A stretch of DNA of 64,000 nucleotides from Isochrysis galbana (lineage: Eukaryota > Haptophyta > Isochrysidales > Isochrysidaceae), in the NCBI GenBank assembly GCA_018136815.1, contig CM030931.1, positions 3,974,148-4,038,147 on the forward strand, in the 5' to 3' direction. The notes beneath the pieces were generated by a model that was not told the DNA's origin, searched no databases, and worked only from the letters and a program-made list of their open reading frames with translations. Both the position numbers and the translations under genes were made by a program. Positions 60,718 to 64,000 of the stretch are shown one piece after another (the first letter of the stretch is position 1; each line of letters starts with the position of its first letter).

Positions 60718-61295
60718 ACAGTTCCCCGTGTTACCACTGACGCACAAGACACACAGATTCGGATTCCCCATGGTCTCAAGTCCAGGTTTGCAGATTTTGG
60801 TCTCGAAATTTGCGATTCGAATTTTGTTTTTGCTGTTACTATAATTGTTGGCTCGTTTAAGGTAATAAACCGGCATGACTTCGACTTCTCGTTCTGCAGT
60901 CGCTCTGCGAGACTCTCTCTCTCTCTCTCTCTCCGTCCGCCTCTCCTCGGCCGACGGCAAGAAGATTCGTCCAAAACATTCTCCGGTCCCAAGATATCTC
61001 GTGGACAGTGTCTGTGCTCAGGTGTCTGGAGAAAGGGACGTCTGTAGTGTGAACTGGTGTTTTGTGTCCGCTTAGCGTTTTCGCACATAACGTTACGCGC
61101 CTGTCCCCCCCCCCCCCCCCCCCCTCTCTCTCTCTCTCCCCCATCGCCACACGCACACCACGCACACTCGAACAAGTTTCGCTCTGGATTTCTCCCCCAA
61201 AACTTGGAGCTCTATCCACCACTCCCCAGCTCGGCGCGTACACACCGCCTTTTGGGGTGTGGCGCCACGTGCCCGATGGAAAGCGCCCCGGTCCG
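60718..61295. other. Intergenic with CT and C runs
   Basis: CT repeats at 60912-60934 and a C run followed by CT repeats at 61106-61140. No gene recognised. Confidence 0.5.
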
Positions 61296-62440
61296 TCACG
61301 CCAGGAAGTGGGCCACATCCAGGTACCCGGCAGCACGGGCCTCGAGTGCCACCTCCGGCCACGACCGCCGGTGGAAGAGGCGCGTGAGCAGCGAGACGAG
61401 CTCGAGGTCGCCGGAGGTCGCCGCCGCCCTCACCCACGTGGTCTTCCACATCGAGCCCTGCGCACGGAGCGGACCGAGCGGCGGGGGGGTCTCGCATTTG
61501 GAAGGGCACGAGTCGTGCGAGCAGCGCTTGCGCTCGGCGTCCAGTCGACAGGTGGCTGTGTCGAGCGAGTCGAACGAAACCAGCGAGCAGGAGCACGAGA
61601 GGAGAGGACGGAGGACCGTACCGATGCGCGCCGAGTCGTCACCATCGTGAGGAAGACGAGGGCGAGGAGAGAGCTGGAGGGTGAGCGAGGAGGGAGGAGG
61701 GAGGCAGGCAGTAGGAGCCGTCTCTCTCTGGTAGGTCGATGAGAGGGGGAGGAGGGGACCCGGGGGAGAGACCCCAAGACCTATCGATTGTTTACGTTAG
61801 TGTTTTCGCAATATACGGTAATATTTTCCCCGGCCCCAGGGGTGCCCCCGCGGTTCCCGAACGCCTCTGCGTCCAGAGTCCCCCCGCGGAAAGAGTGAAC
61901 GCACGGCGTGCACCTTCCTGGAAGTTGCTATGCGCACGCACGGCGCCCCGCGGGGGGGGGAGCCGATGTGCATACGCACGGCGTGCACAATGATTGCAAG
62001 CAATCACACGTGCTGCGCAAACGAAACGTCTCGTATATGGCTACTTTACGTTAATGTGGGCCTTAGGGAAAAAAGTTTCTATGCGCACGCACGGCGCCCT
62101 CGCGAGGGGGAAGTCGATGCGCATACGCACGGCGTGCTCAATGATTGCAAGTAATCACATGTGCTGCGTAAACGAAACATCTCGTATACGGCGACTTTAT
62201 GTTGAAAAAAGTTTCTATGCACATCTCGTATACGGCGATTAGCTTTGTTTTGTACCACTGTTGTTCATAACTAAAAAGAAAACAGATTGTGGTCCTCTTT
62301 TGACGGAACGCGACTTTGCCTACCTGGTCGGGCGGGTCGTCTGGGCGTGGTCGCTTCGGCGACATTGGCGTGTCCATGAACGCTTCGTCCATGGCGGCGA
62401 GGGCGGCGGCAGCGAGGGCGGGAGGCGGCGCGCGCTCCAT
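61296..62440 (-). CDS. Ankyrin-like repeat protein, two exons
   Basis: Exon 1 is 62440-62324 (39 codons, ending PRPDDPPDQ) and exon 2 is 61673-61296, with a 650-bp GT-AG intron in phase 0, giving 164 aa. The C-terminal part reads as ankyrin helices: WVRAAATSGDLELVSLLTRL and EVALEARAAGYLDVAHFLA. The middle is Cys-rich (TATCRLDAERKRCSHDSC). Ankyrin repeats bind other proteins; no enzyme domain is present. The intron holds a 151-bp tandem repeat. A decayed copy of part of exon 2 lies at 8958-9090. The exon pairing is inferred from frame and splice agreement only. Confidence 0.5.
61928..62240. repeat. 151-bp tandem repeat inside the ankyrin-gene intron
   Basis: Two units begin CTATGCGCACGCACGGCGCC at 61928 and 62079, and a partial third starts near 62213. 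Each unit holds GATGCGCATACGCACGGCGT (variants) and AATGATTGCAAG(T/C)AATCACA, itself a short palindrome, then CGTCTCGTATA. Confidence 0.85.
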
Positions 62441-63360
62441 GACCCTATCAGTTTACTGATAGTTGCACTACAGACTGTCTACAGACCACAGACCTGTATG
62501 TGTATGCGTCGTCGCGTTGTCTACTACTACTACTACTTCACTACTTCTACTTCTACTTCCAAATACGGGGGCAAATACGGAGGGGGTTTCACATACGGCA
62601 AATACGGTCTGTATTTGGTCTGCGTACAAATACAAATACGGTGAATACGTATTTCGTATTTCCCATCTAGGGGCCCAATATCCAATATATTATTACGTCA
62701 CCAACCACAAACCACAAAGGAGAACACAAGAAACGACCGATTGCCCGGTGGCGCAGGAGGAAGCCGAGGACGGACCCATCGGGGATCGAGACATGCCGCC
62801 GTCACTGGAAACCCCACGCACTGCGCCCCTAGGTAGAGCACGAGGGGACGGGCCGCAAGGCAAATAACAAATAAGGCAAATGTCAAGTGTATAGTGATGA
62901 TGTGATAAGGGATGCGGGCGCGGCTGCTAACTACCGGTGCAAGGTCGCGCGCGCGGCGAGATTATTAAGAAAAAAATTGTTAGGGCGGTCAAACACTCTA
63001 CTTTACCGAGGGGACCTCAATCAAACCTCAAAAGCTTCTTTCAAATCTAGCCGGCACGGATGAAGTGAAGCGGTAGAAAGTTTCCCTACTGCCATGGGAA
63101 TCAGAATCTGTCTATAAACAGTCCGGCACTAAGCAATAACTATATGTCGCTCTCAGTTGTACTCAGATCCTTCAGCAGCTTCAACCCCCACCAGCGCCCC
63201 CCACCCCCCGCCGCGCCCCGCGCTCTTCCCCCCCTCCCCCCCTCTTTCTCTCTTCCTCCTTCCCCTGCTTCCTGCCCTGCTGCTTCTTTCTCCCCCCCCT
63301 CCTTCCCCCGAGCCGCTCTACCCTCGCCTCCCTCCATTTCTCCCGGGCCCCATCGCCTCG
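62441..63360. other. Intergenic; repeat family A copy and other fragments
   Basis: 62550-62680: AAATACGG repeats ending CGTATTTCCCATCTAGG, related to the 12192 element. 62700-62978: family A copy. 62975-63000: AGGGCGGTCAAACACTC end of the TIR family. 63180-63350 is pyrimidine-rich, leading to the ATG at 63361. Confidence 0.6.
62700..62978 (+). repeat. Dispersed repeat family A, copy 3
   Basis: Module order as at 23505 and 49020: GATTGCCCGGTGGCGCAGGA, GGGGATCGAGACATGCCGCC, CCCCTAGGTAGAGCACGAGG, GGGCGCGGCTGCTAACTA, terminus CGCGCGGCGAGATTATTAAG. An extra segment of about 35 bp is inserted after GGCCGCAAGGCAA. Confidence 0.75.
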
Positions 63361-64000
63361 ATGGCGAGCCTGCATCTTCGTCTCTTCGACCTCGGCCTTG
63401 ACGCGAACCCTGCGCCCACCCGAGTACAGCTCGCGCTCGACGCTTTCGGCCACGAGCAGCGCGCCCCACCACGCGATTTTTCCCCCGATGCGGAGGGTGT
63501 CGCAGAGCTCGAGTGCCTCTTTCAGTTGAGTCCTGGCGCCCAAATTTCGACGTCGGTGATCGCTGCAGCATTGGGCGACGCAGATGAGACGGCTTCTGAC
63601 ATCTTCCTCGTTGTCTACGCCCTCAACGGCGAGGATGTTGCTGAAGTTGGCGCAGCACACCTTTGCCTCCGTTCGCTACTGGATGCGCCAGCCGAGGTTG
63701 ATCTCACGCTTGAGATACTTGATGAGGCGGGTGGCGTGGCAGGCGCGCTTTCGCTATGTGTGGAAGGTGCCGCTCCCGCACTTGCAGCCGCATTGCGTGC
63801 GGTGCGGCCTCTGCCTGCGCCGCCGCCCGCGCCGATGCTTTTCGCGCGCACCAACGCAGCGGCAGCCGCTGCCGCCGCAACTGGTGACGACGGCTTGGTG
63901 CTTTCGGTCGGTGAACTGCAGATCTGGCCTGAGGCGTCAACGCGGGCTGCACGGGTAGCACCCAATGGCAATGTTTTTGTAGCGCTCGAGCTAGCGACAG
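63361..64000 (+). CDS. Possible C2-domain protein, N-terminal part (runs off right edge)
   Basis: ATG 63361 opens a frame of at least 213 codons to the window end. Alternating strand patterns (MASLHLRLFDLGLD, AELECLFQLSPGAQISTSV, DIFLVVYALNGEDVAEVGAA, VDLTLEILDEAGGVAGALSL) suggest a C2-like beta-sandwich. After an Ala/Pro linker a second similar unit starts with LSVGELQIWPEASTRAARVA. Tandem C2 units of this style occur in ciliary proteins such as the RPGRIP1 group, but this is only a resemblance. Very high GC3 and a clean frame support a real gene. The end and any introns lie outside the window. Confidence 0.5.
   Translation, partial: MASLHLRLFDLGLDANPAPTRVQLALDAFGHEQRAPPRDFSPDAEGVAELECLFQLSPGAQISTSVIAAALGDADETASDIFLVVYALNGEDVAEVGAAHLCLRSLLDAPAEVDLTLEILDEAGGVAGALSLCVEGAAPALAAALRAVRPLPAPPPAPMLFARTNAAAAAAAATGDDGLVLSVGELQIWPEASTRAARVAPNGNVFVALELAT

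Noticed and set aside
1-64000. tRNA, rRNA, CRISPR or riboswitch sequences
   Set aside because: Scanned for T-loop (GGTTCGAATCC-type) boxes, conserved rRNA blocks and spaced direct repeats; none convincing.

Overview
The window reads as nuclear DNA of a GC-rich single-celled eukaryote, most likely a microalga or similar protist. The evidence is short GT-AG introns (67-650 bp), GC-rich codon use, no bacterial operons, a Ty3/gypsy chromovirus, APE-type non-LTR elements, hAT and other DNA-transposon relics, and host genes such as a Nup37-like nucleoporin, a DEAD-box helicase, an ARM-repeat protein, an AlgH/UPF0301 protein and a temptin/cytochrome b561 protein. The species cannot be fixed from sequence alone; a haptophyte-like alga is a guess. 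A 100-N assembly gap lies at 1838-1937.

Layout. 1-1837 (-) is a non-LTR retrotransposon: the C-terminal part of ORF1 (CCCH fingers) and, overlapping it by 11 nt, the APE endonuclease start of ORF2, which runs off the left edge. 2384-2970 (+) is a truncated gene with an integrase-type zinc-binding motif. It abuts a temptin/cytochrome b561 gene (3035-3950, -). 5370-7109 (+) is a divergent cation-efflux transporter. 8143-8568 (-) is a GNAT domain. 9098-10071 (-) is a decayed gypsy RT/RNase H. 11122-11988 (-) is a putative organellar zinc-ribbon protein. 13881-15566 is an internally deleted derivative of the gypsy element found at 34.5-44.8 kb. 16068-17503 (-) is a five-exon lipocalin-like gene. 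19109-21400 (+) is a DEAD-box helicase. 22213-22954 (+) holds a hAT transposase tail beside an intron-containing, inverted duplicate of the b561 3' half. 24485-25931 (-) is a two-exon AlgH-domain gene. 26552-27402 (+) is a second non-LTR ORF1 copy, 3' truncated. 27.4-30.2 kb is microsatellite-rich. 30261-32009 (+) is the ARM-repeat gene.

33680-34499 (-) is the C-terminal end of a non-LTR polyprotein, interrupted by a complete 10.3-kb Ty3/gypsy chromovirus (34500-44815, -). This element has 848-bp LTRs with no difference I can see, a perfect 5-bp TGTAC target-site duplication, a polypurine tract and one uninterrupted polyprotein frame (PR-RT-RNaseH-IN-chromodomain). It must be a very recent insertion. 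45112-46170 (+) is the Nup37-like gene. 46.5-49.3 kb and 51.9-57.2 kb are dominated by dispersed repeat families. 49788-51547 (-) is a three-exon DUF6625 glycosyltransferase-like gene. 58293-59367 (-) is a two-exon alpha/beta hydrolase. 61296-62440 (-) is a two-exon ankyrin-like gene with a tandem repeat in its intron. 63361 to the right edge (+) is the start of a probable C2-type protein.

The host genes are unrelated housekeeping and membrane genes and form no visible pathway. The unifying theme is repeat turnover: nested retroelements, deletion derivatives, exon-boundary duplication, and at least four short dispersed families with shared, definable ends. I saw no tRNA, rRNA, CRISPR or prophage.
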